A stretch of 64,000 nucleotides of DNA. It comes from Malaya genurostris (lineage: Eukaryota; Arthropoda; Insecta; Diptera; Culicidae). Under the pieces are notes generated by a model, which saw only the letters and a program-made list of their open reading frames with translations, was not told where the DNA came from and did not search any database. This document shows, one piece after another, positions 34,219 through 47,441 of the stretch (positions within the stretch are counted from its first letter, which is position 1; each line of letters begins with the position of its first letter). The stretch covers positions 161,420,352-161,484,351 of the forward strand of contig NC_080571.1 in the NCBI RefSeq assembly GCF_030247185.1, read 5' to 3'. The position numbers and the translations under genes are program-made.

Positions 34219-34850
34219 CTCACTGCTTCCTCTTGCTTTGTCGCCGAAATTTCACCCTAAATTGCAAATTTCTAAAATACTAACCCAATTCACGAAAAAT
34301 CAAAAACATAGTAAATGATTTTACTATGCATTTGGCGAAAAATATTAGTTAGAATACTTTTCTTTCGCGAGATTTGTTAAAATTCGGTTTTCTTTTTTCC
34401 TTTTCTCGCTATAAACAACTCGCATATGTAGGGATGTGCTACGTTTTCAACAAAGCGTCAAAGCTAGTAGCGATGAAAATTATTACTGATTTCTGGTTCT
34501 ACTGAAACATGAATAGAAATTATTTTACAAAGTAGTAACACTTACATTTTCTACTCATCATTTCACGTAGGTTTTAATGGACTGGCATTTAAAAGCTGTT
34601 TTATACATAATCCAGTAAAAGATACGTGTTTCATAGGTAAAATGTAATGTACTGTTCATTTCACATTCATCTATCAGTTCGTATCAAATTTAGATACCAG
34701 AAAATTACTATTTTATATATTGGTTGAAGTCGAAAGGGAGATGCCAGATCTTGATATAAATCTATGAAATGAAAAATGCCATAAAATATAAAACATTTAT
34801 ATCAAAAAATTGTCAATGGCTTAAAAAGCAACTAATAACGTCGTGGTATC

Positions 34851-35169
34851 TCAAATCGACAAGCCTCCAGAAATCGTTTATGTTGTCACTGCCATCCAAC
34901 CGAAGCCGCAGTCAAGATCCAAGAACTCCCACAACACTACCGATGCAGGTTGAAGTCGCATTACATGGTTCCAGTGTCTCTAGCTTCACACCGACGGCCT
35001 GTTTGAAGCATTCGGCAGGAGCGGGTAAACTTCCGGACTCACGCAGGCACTCGGTCCAGTTAAACACATGGAAACTTTCATACTGGAATGGTCGATGGAG
35101 TAAAAAATTGTAATTAAATAACTCGCAAATATTTACACTACTTACACTTCGAGGGCCACTGCTCGCCAT
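34851..35169 (-). pseudogene. Scm-like MBT fragment, copy in A3
   Basis: Same as A1 at the 30-kb offset. Confidence 0.85.
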
Positions 35170-35412
35170 TTTCAAAATCGAGTTTTTTACACTGGAAATT
35201 CACGTAGATTGTTTGACGTTTGGTCAATTCACGTAAACCTTATGTGATGACTCTATTCATTTTAGGGGATGTTCGTATAACATTCATTTTCGTCACGTAA
35301 AATATTCAATTTGACATTTGAAACCATTCTACACGCTTAGAAAAAGTTACTCAAAGTTTGAGTACTAGTTACTCATATTCAAATGATACATGGAAACGTC
35401 AGAAATTGAGTA

Positions 35413-36038
35413 CACGCTTACTTGTGGCTACCCAGTGAGTGAATCGAAAGTACTCATTTTCAACAACTGTGAACAGATGTCAAAAAATGAGTAGAATTTA
35501 AAACTGTCACTGTGTCAAAGTAACTTAACCGCGCCATCCGACATTTTCAAGTTTTTCCGGATGGATAAAATTAAAAGTATTATAGACAGCGAGTCGTTTA
35601 AGGCTCTAGCTGGTAAGTAAAATACATTAAAACGCATTTTTACATTATGCAATAAAAATACATTTGAACTACGAATAGATTTCTCGTTTGTGGTTGCTTG
35701 GTGGATTGATGCCGAGAGAAGCAGAACTGTTCCGGATACATGTTTGAAAAAAAAACATTGAATTAAACCTGTTGCACATGTGGGTATTGCAATAAAACGT
35801 AGTTATTTTTTAAAAGTTTTTAAAGTAATTTATTTAAACATCATTGGGTTGGATAATAATGGGTACTTTCCACATATTTACAAATGTCAACAAAAGAGAG
35901 TAAGTTCTACTCAAATTTTGCGAAAAGCATATTTACCCAAAAGTGCGTAATACTTACTGTACTCAATTTTGGATAGGTATAGTTTTTGCGAAATTGAGTG
36001 ACTTTTGACTCAATTTTGGGTAGCCACAAGTAAGCGTG
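35413..36038 (+). mobile_element. 626-bp TA element, copy in B2
   Basis: Same ends, same TA site and same interior as 5402-6026, one base longer. Confidence 0.85.
35561..35795 (+). pseudogene. Mini-gene copy in B2, frameshifted
   Basis: Exon 1 differs by one residue (FKALA). Exon 2 has SFVV for PFVV and nine A residues in the run after TGTTTG instead of eight, which shifts the frame after CL. The splice sites are intact. Confidence 0.45.
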
Positions 36039-36207
36039 TAGTTATCATCAATGATATTAATTAATTCCTACTCTAAATTTGAGTTTAACGCATTAACTCG
36101 TTTATTTTTTGTTAGTATTCGCAAGATCAGTCTAAAAGTTGTAATAACCATTTGTAACAACAGGTTGTATATTTTGTTAGTGAGATCGCGTATTTCGAGG
36201 GTGAGTC

Positions 36208-37999
36208 CGACGACACGACCTGCCACTCGATTATTAAAACTGTATCGCAAATTTAACTACCCCTCAGTAACTGGTAATGTCAAAACGAAATCGCTTGAAA
36301 AAATGTTGGAACTGGCAACTCAAGTTGATAAATTATTGATTTTGAATTTTTTTGGCTACAGTTACCAGTAGCCTTAGTAACTACACAAGGAATGTAAACA
36401 AAAACAAGAGATTCTCACTTAAAACAAAACCACTGAGTGTAGTTGGCCCGCTGGCAGGTATTAAATTTATTATTTCAGAGAGTTTTGAGTCATTTTGGCG
36501 TATTTTTTTTAATTTGTATCTTTTTTTAATGAACTGGAACAATTTCGTCGCTGCCACAGAGAGGAAGGCTTTTATCATTTCATATTCATAGCTAGAAAGT
36601 TGTATTGTCAGGTGGTAGTGAATGATTTGCATTTGGGTACATTTACAGCGCGCAACTGTGTTTGGAACTCAAAATAATGCGAATTAGGAACATAAAAAAA
36701 TTGTTTTATGCAACTATCGTTAATAATGTTTTTAATTGAATAAAGTTTACTCGTAGTAAAAGGACATACAAACGAAAATAAAAATAACATGATATTGAAA
36801 GAATCGGTTGTCTTTTTCTGACAAAATCAAAATGAAAATAATTATTTAAAAGCAAAAGTTATTAAAGCATGAAATAAAAATACATATATTTTGACTTCAA
36901 GAATATCTTAATTTTTTTTATTACCACTAGCGTTTTTGAGAAGTCGAAAGTGTTTCTCACTGCAATTTATTGTTAATTTCGTTTGGTATTCCGTGGACAT
37001 GTCTTACGATCGTTTTTCAGAGTGAATGAAGTGAAATTAACTAAATTATGTATATCTGGCTTAATTTTACATATTACTGTTCGTAGGAAACGAATAGAAA
37101 GATACTGGATCTCCTTCACGACTGAAACACCTAGCAACGCAACAATGTCTTCCCATTATCGAAAATGTTTTCCTGACCTATCAAAACTAATCATTGCATG
37201 CTGCCACTGTAATTCTCTATGACTAACAAAATTCATATTTAAAAATGAAAGAAATGATCTGTGAAAACATGGTAACTATCACATAACAACTAGTCAACAA
37301 ACTAGAAGATTACGTTACAAAAAGAATCATGAATATTCGGACTTCTGTGTATAATATCACAAGATCATTGTATAATTTAGAAAATGTAAATATATTTTCT
37401 ACATAGATACGGTAATTACGGTATACGATCAAAAAAACCTACGTAGTAATTATTAATTGTATATAATAACAAAAACAGTGGAAGCAATCATCTTGAAACC
37501 GCTTTAGTTTCCGTGCAAAATGTCGCATTTCCTCACTCTGGCTGGTTTGGTAACCGTGGAATTGCAGGATAATGACTTGTTAAACTGCTCTATTTGTTTG
37601 CCCATGTCCAGAAGCATTTTCGAAGTCGGCGAAAGAATGTTAACTGCAAATAGAAAATTTTTATTTAATGATAAAATTCAAGCACTCACCTGCACTCAGC
37701 TTCATCATAATTTGCATCGATGATGATTAAAATTATTTAGTTGCTCTCCGAAATTCACTAAATAACCGGAAAAGACACAAAAATAAAATCTGTAGAATTA
37801 TTCCACAACAATTTTAAACTGTTTGTTTATTTATTCTGGTGCTCCTTGGTAACTAGTTCATAGCAACCTAAGCAGCGTTGCTCGAAAAGTTAGTTTTTGT
37901 CATTTTCAAGGGGTCGCTATATTTATGGTAACTGGTGGTAAATCGCTCACGAACACTTTTTATTCCGATTTTTCTTCGGAGTGTCTGGTCGTGTCGTCG
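36208..37999 (-). mobile_element. P-like element with THAP exon (B2)
   Basis: 1,792 bp, near-identical to 6196-7986, with GTGAGTC at 36,201-36,207 and 38,000-38,006. THAP exon at 37,156-37,078; second exon pair near 37,717-37,504. Confidence 0.7.
37078..37156 (-). pseudogene. THAP-domain first exon (B2)
   Basis: Same reading as in B1, intact ATG and GTAATA donor. Confidence 0.6.
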
Positions 38000-39936
38000 G
38001 TGAGTCGCTCAACACAAACGGTGTTGTGTCTGCAAAAACCGGAATGATAAACTCCGTGTTGTGCTTTAGAATGAAACCGAATATGCTCAAATGTCATTTC
38101 TGAGGAATAAGTGTATGATTGGTGCCTGAGCATAACTGACGTTTAGTTGAAACAGCTTAATAAAATTTTTCTAAAACACTCAATTTTGAATAATTGATTT
38201 TTGCAGCTTTATTAACTAAAGTATTCAACATATTCTATTTGAGAAAAATAATAACATACAGAAGTATCCAAAGATTGGGTGCTATTCTCAACCAACATAA
38301 TCAATATTCTCGTCCATATCACACTTCGTGATTTCAGGCTTTCTCTTTGTATCATCCAGTGATTGTTTAATGTACTCGTATACTTTCCGCATTGACAGAA
38401 TTTAAAAACAAATTGAACTTAAATCCTATTGAAATCAATAATTTTGAAGATGACCCAAAAAATAAAATATCAAATGTCAAGCTACATTGTTACCGACGAT
38501 ACTGACAACACTTTTTCTACCACCCTGCAGTAATCTTGATTTCAACAACTTGTACTTGCTTATGTCAGTTTCAACCAATCACGAGCTGGTCCGAAATTGG
38601 TCCTAATGCCCCGTTTACACTTCTGCTGGCTGCCAGCATGCTGGTGTCAGAGTACTGCCCTCTTAGGAAAAAAACGTTCAACTGTGGTCCAATGATACAA
38701 AGTATTAGACCAACGAAGGACCACCGTTGAACGTTTTTTTCCTAGGAGGGCAGTACACTGACACCAGCATGCTGGCAGCCAGCAGAAGTGTAAACGGGGC
38801 ATTAGGACCAATTTCGGACCAGCTCGTGATTGGTTGAAACTGACATAAGCAAGTACAAGTTGTTGAAATCAAGATTACTGCAGGGTGGTAGAAAAAGTGT
38901 TGTCAGTATCGTCGGTAACAATGTAGCTTGACATTTGATATTTTATTTTTCGGGTCATCTTCAAAATTAACAATTGTCAGGTCCTGTCCTAGTTCCTTAC
39001 TAACAATTGTTTGTTGGCATGGAACACGAAAGGCGAAACTTACGTAAACAAATGGCTTATGAATGACTGTTTCACCCTTTATACACTAAGGTCTTTTTTT
39101 ATGTGATCTTTTTTATGCGGCTTTTTTATGCGAAATATCAGGGTGTCAAGATCCCACGCATACAAAAAACGCAGAAGGAAAACCGCTTAACTCTGGAACT
39201 TTGCATAAAAAAACATATACAAGGAAATTTTTACTGGGCTTTATGTTCCAGAGCAAATAATAAGGTTTCACCACTTAAATTCTGAGGGCAAAAAGCGTAC
39301 AAATCTGGTGTTAAAATCCAGTCAAATATGTTTAATCTGATATTGGTTTAATCTGGCAACAGATCTGGTTATTTAGCCTGCAGACACAGTCTGGTGGCCG
39401 TAAGTTGAACCGAACTTGGCGGGAAATTGACTTACATGTAGTGTTCACACTATTGCTGGTTGCCAGCATGCTGGTGACAGTGTACTGCACTCTTAGAAAA
39501 AAAAAAAACGTTCAACAGTGGTCTTTCTTTGATCTAATAAGTTGGTCCACAGTTGAACGTTTTTTATTAAGAGGGCAGTACACTGGCACCATCATACTGG
39601 CAGCAAGCAGAAGAGTAAACGGGGCAATAGCAAATCAAAGGGAGAGTGAAAGGTGAGCGAATTTCTCGAGTCTGGTAGGTTCTGAATGATTTGATGCTAA
39701 TATAATTCCCGCTTTAGGTGTGCTAATGTCACCAGCTCGGAACAACTTCTCGCGCCCACTCTGTCTGCAGCAGAGATGCCAGATTTTTTCATAGGAAATT
39801 TGTCTTACTCTGAATAAAAAATCTGTATTCCACTAATAAAATAATATAATATAATTCCCCTTTAGGTGTGCTAATGTCACCAGCTCGGAACAACTTCTCG
39901 CGCCCACTCTGTCTGCAGCAGAGATGCCAGATTTTT

Positions 39937-40224
39937 TCATAGGAAATTTGTCTTACTCTGAATAAAAAATCTGTATTCCACTAATAAAATTAAATATCGA
40001 CAATAAAATAAACATGATGGCTGTAGAATTGTATATTCGATGAGCAATAATTCTTTCCATCTGTCTGTAAGAACATTAAGATCAAATTCCGCAAAAGGCA
40101 TTTTATGCCGAGACTGCTTCTTGTCACTAATACTAATAGTTTGCTCATACGAAAAAGCTTTTAAGCCTCTTTGGAAATCCGTATTAAGGTAGCGCTTCGC
40201 CGTGGTCAGGTCGAAGCAAGACAA
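39937..40224 (-). pseudogene. MAKRY open frame, copy in B2
   Basis: 95 codons. It follows the B1 copy (FQRG, FDLNVL) with NTDF instead of KTDF. Confidence 0.3.
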
Positions 40225-40889
40225 CTCACTGCTTCCTCTTGCTTTGTCGCCGAAATTTCACCCTAAATTGCAAATTTCTAAAATACTAACCCAATTCACG
40301 AAAAATCAAAAACATACGATTGTAGGTAAATGATTTTACTATGCATTTGGCGAAAAATATCAGTTAGAAAGTATTTCTTTCGCGAGATTTCGTTCGAGTT
40401 TTGTTAAAATTCTGTTTTCTTTTTTCCTTTTCTCGCTATAAACAACTCGCATATGTAGGGATGTGCTACGTTTTCAACAAAGCGTCAAAGCTAGTAGCGA
40501 TGAAAATTATTACTGATTTCTGGTTCTACTGAAACATGAATAGAAATTATTTTACAAAGTAGTAACACTTACATTTTCTACTCATCATTTCACGTAGGTT
40601 TTAATGGACTGGCATTTTAAAGCTGTTTTATACATAATCCAGTAAAAGATACGTGTTTCATAGGTAAAATGTAATGTACTGTTCATTTCACATTCATCTA
40701 TCAGTTCGTATCAAATTTAGATACCAGAAAATTACTATTTTATATATTGGTTGAAGTTGAAAGGGAGATGCCAGATCTTGATATAAATCTATGAAATGAA
40801 AAATGCCATGAACTATAAAACATTTATATCAAAAAATTGTCATACAATTATAATGGCTTAAAAAGCAACTAATAACGTCGTGGTATCTC

Positions 40890-41206
40890 AAATCGACAAG
40901 CCTCCAGAAATCGTTTATGTTGTCACTGCCATCCAACCGAAGCCGCAGTCAAGATCCAAGAACTCCCACAACACTACCGATGCAGGTTGAAGTCGCATTA
41001 CATGGTTCCAGTGTCTCTAGCTTCACACCGACGGCCTGTTTGAAGCATTCGACAGGAGCGGGTAAACTTCCGGACTCACGCAGGCACTCGGTCCAGTTAA
41101 ACACATGGAAACTTTCATACTGGAATGGTCGATGGAGTAAAAAATTGTAATTAAATAACTCGCAAATATTTACACTACTTACACTTCAAGGGCCACTGCT
41201 CGCCAT
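40890..41206 (-). pseudogene. Scm-like MBT fragment, copy in B2
   Basis: A second stop appears in the first exon (CGA to TGA in MASSGPR). It lacks the frameshifting insertion of B1, so the two B copies differ here. Confidence 0.82.
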
Positions 41207-41363
41207 TTTCAAAATCGAGTTTTTTACACTGGAAATTCACGTAGATTGTTTGACGTTTGGTCAATTCACGTAAACCTTATGTGATGACTCTATTCATTTT
41301 AGGGGATGTTCGTATAACATTCGTTTTCGTAAAATATTCAATTTGACATTTAAAACCATTCTA

Positions 41364-44116
41364 CACGCTTAGAAAAAGTTACTCAAAGTTTGAGTACTAG
41401 TTACTCATATTCAAATGATACATGGAAACGTCAAAAATTGAGTAGTTATCATCAATGATATTGAGTAACTCCTACTCTAAATTTGAGTTTAACGCATTAA
41501 CTCGTTTTTTTTTTGTTACTATTCGCAAGATCAGTCTAAAAGTTGTAATAACCATTTGTAACAACAGGTTGTATATTTTGTTAGTGAGATCGCGTATTTC
41601 GAGGGTGAGTCGCTCAACACAAACGGTGTTGTGTCTGCAAAAACCGGAATGATAAACTCCGTGTTGTGCTTTAGAATGAAACCGAATATGCTCAAATGTC
41701 ATTTTTGAGGAATAAGTGTATGATTGGTGCCTGGGCATAACTGACATGTATGTTAATTTGCGATTGACACACTACTCCAAGCAACCACCACTTGATATAG
41801 TGTTGAGTTCAATTACTTAATATTTTGATACAATACACTCAGAAAAGGAGCAATTTTTTTGCAAATTTGGAATATGTGAAATAAAATTTCACTCAAAATT
41901 TGAGTGATAGTTACTCTATTTTTGGTACATGTACAAATAAAGTATTACTCAGTAAATGAGTAGATTTTACCCAAATATCGTTTCCAGTGGAAGAACTCAA
42001 ATTTGAGTAACTTCGGAGTTACTCTAAAATAGAGTTGTTCCACTTTTTCTGTAGATGAGTGAGATCTTACTCATTTTTGAGTAACTATTTTTAAGCGTGT
42101 TTTTATTTGAGTGTATGATTTTTCAAATGAAGTTGCCCGTATTCATAAGAAATTGTAGAAAAGGTGAAGTAATTAGAAATTTTCCTACCGATTTGACAGC
42201 TCTTGCTGAAAGTATCATCTCTTAACAAGCAGCGCCTCTACATTTCAGTTTTGCGACAATATGTCAATTCCTGAAACCCAGACAAACCCAGATAAATGTT
42301 TGAGTATTGGTAGGTTTTTGAAAAAATATCCTGGCAACTCTGTTTACACGCAGAGTTATACACTCAAAAAAGAAATCACGTTAATTCTACTTGAAAACAT
42401 ACATGAATCTCATCCACCCAACATTTCACATAAATTCTATGGGGTAGATAAATGAATTGTATCGGATTGTTCATATATCATGCATCTTATTCAATAGGTA
42501 AATAATATATCACTTGTCCGTTGGATACAACGTGATTTTCATATGTTTTAACAGAACTTCACGTAATAGTTACATGACTTAAACATCTTTATTGAGCATA
42601 GGAAAATCACATAATAATTACATGAAATGGTACATGATTGTATAGTATATAAAACTCAGTTCAAACTAACATTAAAAAGGCATTTATTTGCAAAATGCAT
42701 TTCTAACGGATCGCTTGTTATTTTACATCTATTTACATATTAATGGTTACATCATCAACCTTAACGAATAGTAATTCAATGAAATTAAACTTATACTTAA
42801 CTCTAAGTATAAACTTATGATCTACATTTAAAACTATTGTTGGTCGTCGATTAAAATAATCAATACCAGTAATAATGAACCTGATGTTTCAAACGCGACA
42901 TAGTGCTCATTTTGACCAATGACTACCCATAATTGCAAAATCAAGTGAAATATTTCATCTAACGATAAAATCTCTGATTTCATAGAGTACAGCTTGATCC
43001 AATAAAAAAATTATGACAAACTGTCCTATTTTGTAGTTAATTCCTTTGTAAACAATAGAGTCGGCGGTACCGACAGAAGTTTTTCTATTTATGATTTCTG
43101 AAAATATAAATCAATTAATCAAAAACTCTTACTTCAAACTTGAATTACATTTTGTTTTCTCCCGGAAATTATAAGATCGAAAATATTTTCGTATGCTGTT
43201 GGTTCTAAATACTTCCGGAGATCAAGAGCTCGAACAAGCCAATATCGCATTCTACTAAAACTAAGCGCAAAATTGTATATTGAGTACTACACTAGTTTTG
43301 AAACTGTAGAAGCAACGTCTGGGCATTACATTCGTTTCGTGGAATTTGGCCTTTCTGTTTCAACAGACTTCGCAGCCGATTCTTATTGTACATAATCATT
43401 GCATGGCTAGTACTATGGATCCTACTGACACTAAGAATCCTTCCAGGTCAGGGCTGTTTTGAAACTTTACTTACCTTTAAAAACTTCCAATAACGAATGC
43501 ATTATGTTCAAGCCTGCCACTAACATGTCAGCCATTTTGAGATTTGAAATTTTCATAGAGCAAATTCACTTAAACTTCGATCATGGGACTCTCCATTTGA
43601 AGATTATGTGAAAATCACATAGCTTGTACTTGGTTTCCAGATGTTATTCATAGACATCACGTAGAATATCAAATATAAATGAAGCACTGCATTTACGTGA
43701 GTAATCCCATAAAACTAATGTGATTTATTTTTTGAGTGTACTATTAATGGAAAAATCTGATTCTGACTTCAGCTGGTTTTCAAAGAAGGGCGAAACTAAC
43801 ATAGATCGCCCTTCCTTACCTAGGACAGGACCAGACAACTGGTTTCTTTTTCCAGAAAAATATTTCTCTTCTTATTCCGGTTTCTCCCTGCTGTAAATAA
43901 TAAAAGCCTCGCGATCACTGTTGCCAGTAGAGATAATTGTTCATTCTGAAAACTTACTCCCCTTATAACATGTAATTATTTATCATTTGAAACACTTAGA
44001 CAAATGTTATATCGGTCAAAAATATAGCTCTGGATTCATTTTGATCAGATGTTTGTTTTGAAGAAAACGTTTAGTTGAAACAGCTTAATAAAATTTTTCT
44101 AAAACACTCAATTTTA
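41364..44116 (+). repeat. Array unit A4, cut at the inversion junction
   Basis: Starts as a normal A unit and stops about 2.75 kb in, just after the CACTCAATTTT stretch, where sequence jumps into the loop of a palindrome in inverted orientation. The other A units continue here with GAATAATT and TTTTTGCAGC. Confidence 0.88.
42361..43738 (-). mobile_element. TA-flanked element, copy in A4
   Basis: 1,378 bp with intact ends and TA on both sides. It keeps the 13 bp missing from A1/A3, so it belongs to the A2-like sublineage. Confidence 0.6.
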
Positions 44117-44957
44117 CAGGAAAAAAAAACGTTCAACGGTGGTCCTTCGTTGGTCTAATATTTTGGATCATTGGACCACAGTTGAACGTTTTTTTCCTAA
44201 GAGGGCAGTATACTGACACTAGCATGCTGGCAGCCAGCAGAAGTGTAAACGGGGCATTAGGACCAATTTCGGACCAGCTCGTGATTGGTTGAAACTGACA
44301 TAAGCAAGTACAAGTTGTTGAAATCAAGATTACTGCAGGGTGGTAGAAAAAGTGTTGTCAGTATCGTCGGTAACAATGTAGCTTGACATTTGATATTTTA
44401 TTTTTCGGGTCATCTTCAAAAGAGAAAGCCTTAAATCACGAAGTGTGATATGGACGAGAATATTGATTATGTTGGTTGAGAATAGCACCCAATCTTTGGA
44501 TACTTCTGTATGTTATTATTTTTCTCAAATAGAATATGTTGAATACTTTAGTTAATAAAGCTGCAAAAATTAATTATTCAAAATTGAGTGTTTTAGAAAA
44601 ATATTATTAAGCTGTTTCAACTAAACGTTTTCTTCAAAACAAACATCTGATCAAAATGAATCCAGAGCTATATTTTTGACCGATATAACATTTGTCTAAG
44701 TGTTTTCAAATGATAAATAATTACATGTTATAAGGGGAGAAAGTTTTCAGAATGAACAATTATCTCTACTGGCAACAGTGATCGCGAGGCTTTTATTATT
44801 TACAGCAGGGAGAAACCGGAATAAGAAGAGAAATATTTTTCTGGAAAAAGAAGCCAGTTTTCTGGCCCTGTCCTAGGTAAGGAAGGGCGATCTATATTAG
44901 TTTCGCCCTTCTTTGAAAACCAGCTGAAGTCAGAAACAGATTTTTCCATTAATAGTA

Positions 44958-46330
44958 CACTCAAAAAATAAATCACATTAGTTTTATGGGATTACTCACG
45001 TAAATGCAGAGCTTCATTTATATTTGATATTCTACGTGATGTCTATGAATAACATCTGGAAACCAAGTACAAGCTATGTGATTTTCACATAATCTTCAAA
45101 TGGAGAGTCCCATGATCGAAGTTTAAGTGAATTTGCTCTATGAAAATTTCAAATCTCAAAATGGCTGACATGTTAGTGGCAGGCTTGAACATAATGCATT
45201 CGTTATTGGAAGTTTTTAAAGGTAAGTAAAGTTTCAAAACAGCCCTGACCTGGAAGGATTCTTAGTGTCAGTAGGATCCATAGTACTAGCCATGCAATGA
45301 TTATGTACAATAAGAATCGGCTGCGAAGTCTGTTGAAACAGAAAAGCCAAATTCCACGAAACGAATGTAATGCCCGGACTTTGCTTCTACAGTTTCAAAA
45401 CTAGTGTAGTACTCAATATACAATTTTGCGCTTAGTTTTAGTAGAATGCGATATTTGCTTGTTCGAGCTCTTGATCTCCGGAAATATTTAGAACCAACAG
45501 CATACGAAAATATTTTCGATCTTATAATTTCCGGAAGAAAACAAAATGTAATTCAAGTTTGAAGTAAGAATTTTTGATTAATTGATTTATATTTTCTGAA
45601 ATCATAAATAGAAAAACTTCTGTCGGTACCGCCGACCCTATTGTTTACAAAGGAATTAACTACAAAATAGGACAGTTTGTCATAATTTTTTTATTGGATC
45701 AAGCTGTACTCTATGAAATCAGAGATTTTATCGTTAGATGAAATATTTCACTTGATTTTGCAATTATGGGTAGTCATTGGTCAAAATGAGCACTATGTCG
45801 CGATTGAAACATCAGGTTCATTATTACTGGTATTGATTATTTTAATCGACGACCAACAATAGTTTTAAATGTAGATAATAAGTTTATACTTAGAGTTAAG
45901 TATAAGTTTAATTTCATTGAGTTACTATTCGTTAAGGTTGATGATGTAACCATTAATATGTAAATAGATGTAAAATAACAAGCGATCCGTTAGAAATGCA
46001 TTCTGCAAATAAATGCCTTTTTAAGTTTTAACTGAGTTTTATATACTATACAATCATGTACCATTTCATGTAATTATTATGTGATTTTCCTATGCTTAAT
46101 AAAGATGTTTAAGTCATATAACTATTACGTGAAGTTCTGTTAAAACATATGAAAATCACGTTGTATCCAACGGACAAGTGATATATTATTTACCTATTGA
46201 ATAAGATGCATGATATATGAACAATCAGATACAATTCATTTATCTACCCCATAGAATTTATGTGAAAAGTTGGGTGGATGGGATTCATGTATGTTTTCAA
46301 GTAGAATTAACGTGATTTCTTCTTTGAGTG
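44958..46330 (+). mobile_element. TA-flanked element, inverted copy in A5
   Basis: 1,373 bp in opposite orientation, so the MADML first exon and the later exon remnants read on the plus strand. Ends and TA duplications are preserved. Confidence 0.6.
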
Positions 46331-47245
46331 TATAACTCTGCGTGTAAACAGAGTTGCCAGGATATTTTTTCAAAAACCTACCAATACTCAAACATTTATC
46401 TGGGTTTGTCTGGGTTTCAGGAATTGACATATTGTCGCAAAACTGAAATGTAGAGGCGCTGCTTGTTAAGAGATGATACTTTCAGCAAGAGCTGTCAAAT
46501 CGGTAAGAAAATTTCTAACCTTTTCTACAATTTCTTATGAATACGGGCAACTTCATTTGAAAAATCATACACTCAAATAAAAACACGCTTAAAAATAGTT
46601 ACTCAAAAATGAGTAAGATCTCACTCATCTACAGAAAAAGTGGAACAACTCTAATTTAGAGTAACTCCGAAGTTACTCAAATTTGAGTTCTTCCACTGGA
46701 AACGATATTTGGGTAAAATCTACTCATTTACTGAGTAATACTTTATTTGTACATGTACCAAAAATAGAGTAACTATTACTCAAATTTTGAGTGAAATTTT
46801 ATTTCACATATACCAAATTTGCAAAAAAATTGCTCCTTTTCTAAGTGTATTGTAAGTAATAGTGTAAATATTAAGTAATTGAACTCAATACTATATCAAG
46901 TGGTGGTTGCTTGGAGTAGTGTGTCAATCGCAAATTAACATACATGTCAGTTATGCTCAGGCACCAATCATTCATTTATTCCTCAGAAATGACATTTGAG
47001 CATATTCGGTTTCATTCTAAAGCACAACACGGAGTTTATCATTCCGGTTTTTGCAGACACAACACCGTTTGTGTTGAGCGACTCACCCTCGAAATACGCG
47101 ATCTCACTAACAAAATATACAACCTGTTGTTACAAATGGTTATTACAACTTTTAGACTGATCTTGCGAATAGTAACAAAAAAAAACGAGTTAATGCGTTA
47201 AACTCAAATTTAGAGTAGGAGTTACTCAATATCATTGATGATAAC

Positions 47246-47427
47246 TGTTAAGTTTCGTTTCCGGTTAAATAAAAGACGTGTTGTTTGCTTGCTGGTCGAT
47301 ACAAAAGTCCCCTTTATTATTTCTCTCTCGTACATCTCGGAATTACTCTGTCCTCTCTTTCGTAAGTTTGCTCTCGCTTGGAGGTGGATGCTACACTGTT
47401 AATTATTTCTAACACTTGATCACTACA
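47246..47427 (-). repeat. 3' LTR of the gypsy element
   Basis: 182 bp, the same as the 5' LTR base for base by eye. It is preceded, in transcription order, by a polypurine tract. Confidence 0.93.
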
Positions 47428-47441
47428 CTCCTCCTTCTTTC
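47428..47441 (-). promoter_or_regulatory. Polypurine tract
   Basis: GAAAGAAGGAGGAG on the minus strand, directly beside the 3' LTR, where plus-strand DNA synthesis is primed. Confidence 0.85.

Larger units (their letters stand above)
29744..35331 (+). repeat. Array unit A3, near-copy of A1
   Basis: Matches unit A1 along its length at an offset of about 30,012, with scattered single-base differences, for example GGTACC against GGCACC near 1428/31,440 and AAAAAGG against AAAAATG near 1050/31,062. It supplies the left border missing from A1. Confidence 0.92.
35332..41363 (+). repeat. Array unit B2, near-copy of B1
   Basis: Matches B1 including both private insertions and the 2.26-kb deletion, so the 30-kb duplication is newer than those events. 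Similarity loosens toward the right end: at the next border the offset has drifted from 30,011 to 29,986 and small variants differ. Confidence 0.92.

Noticed and set aside
46236..47440. An env gene downstream of integrase in the gypsy element
   Set aside because: The integrase frame ends two bases before the polypurine tract zone and 3' LTR; there is no room and no signal or membrane segments.
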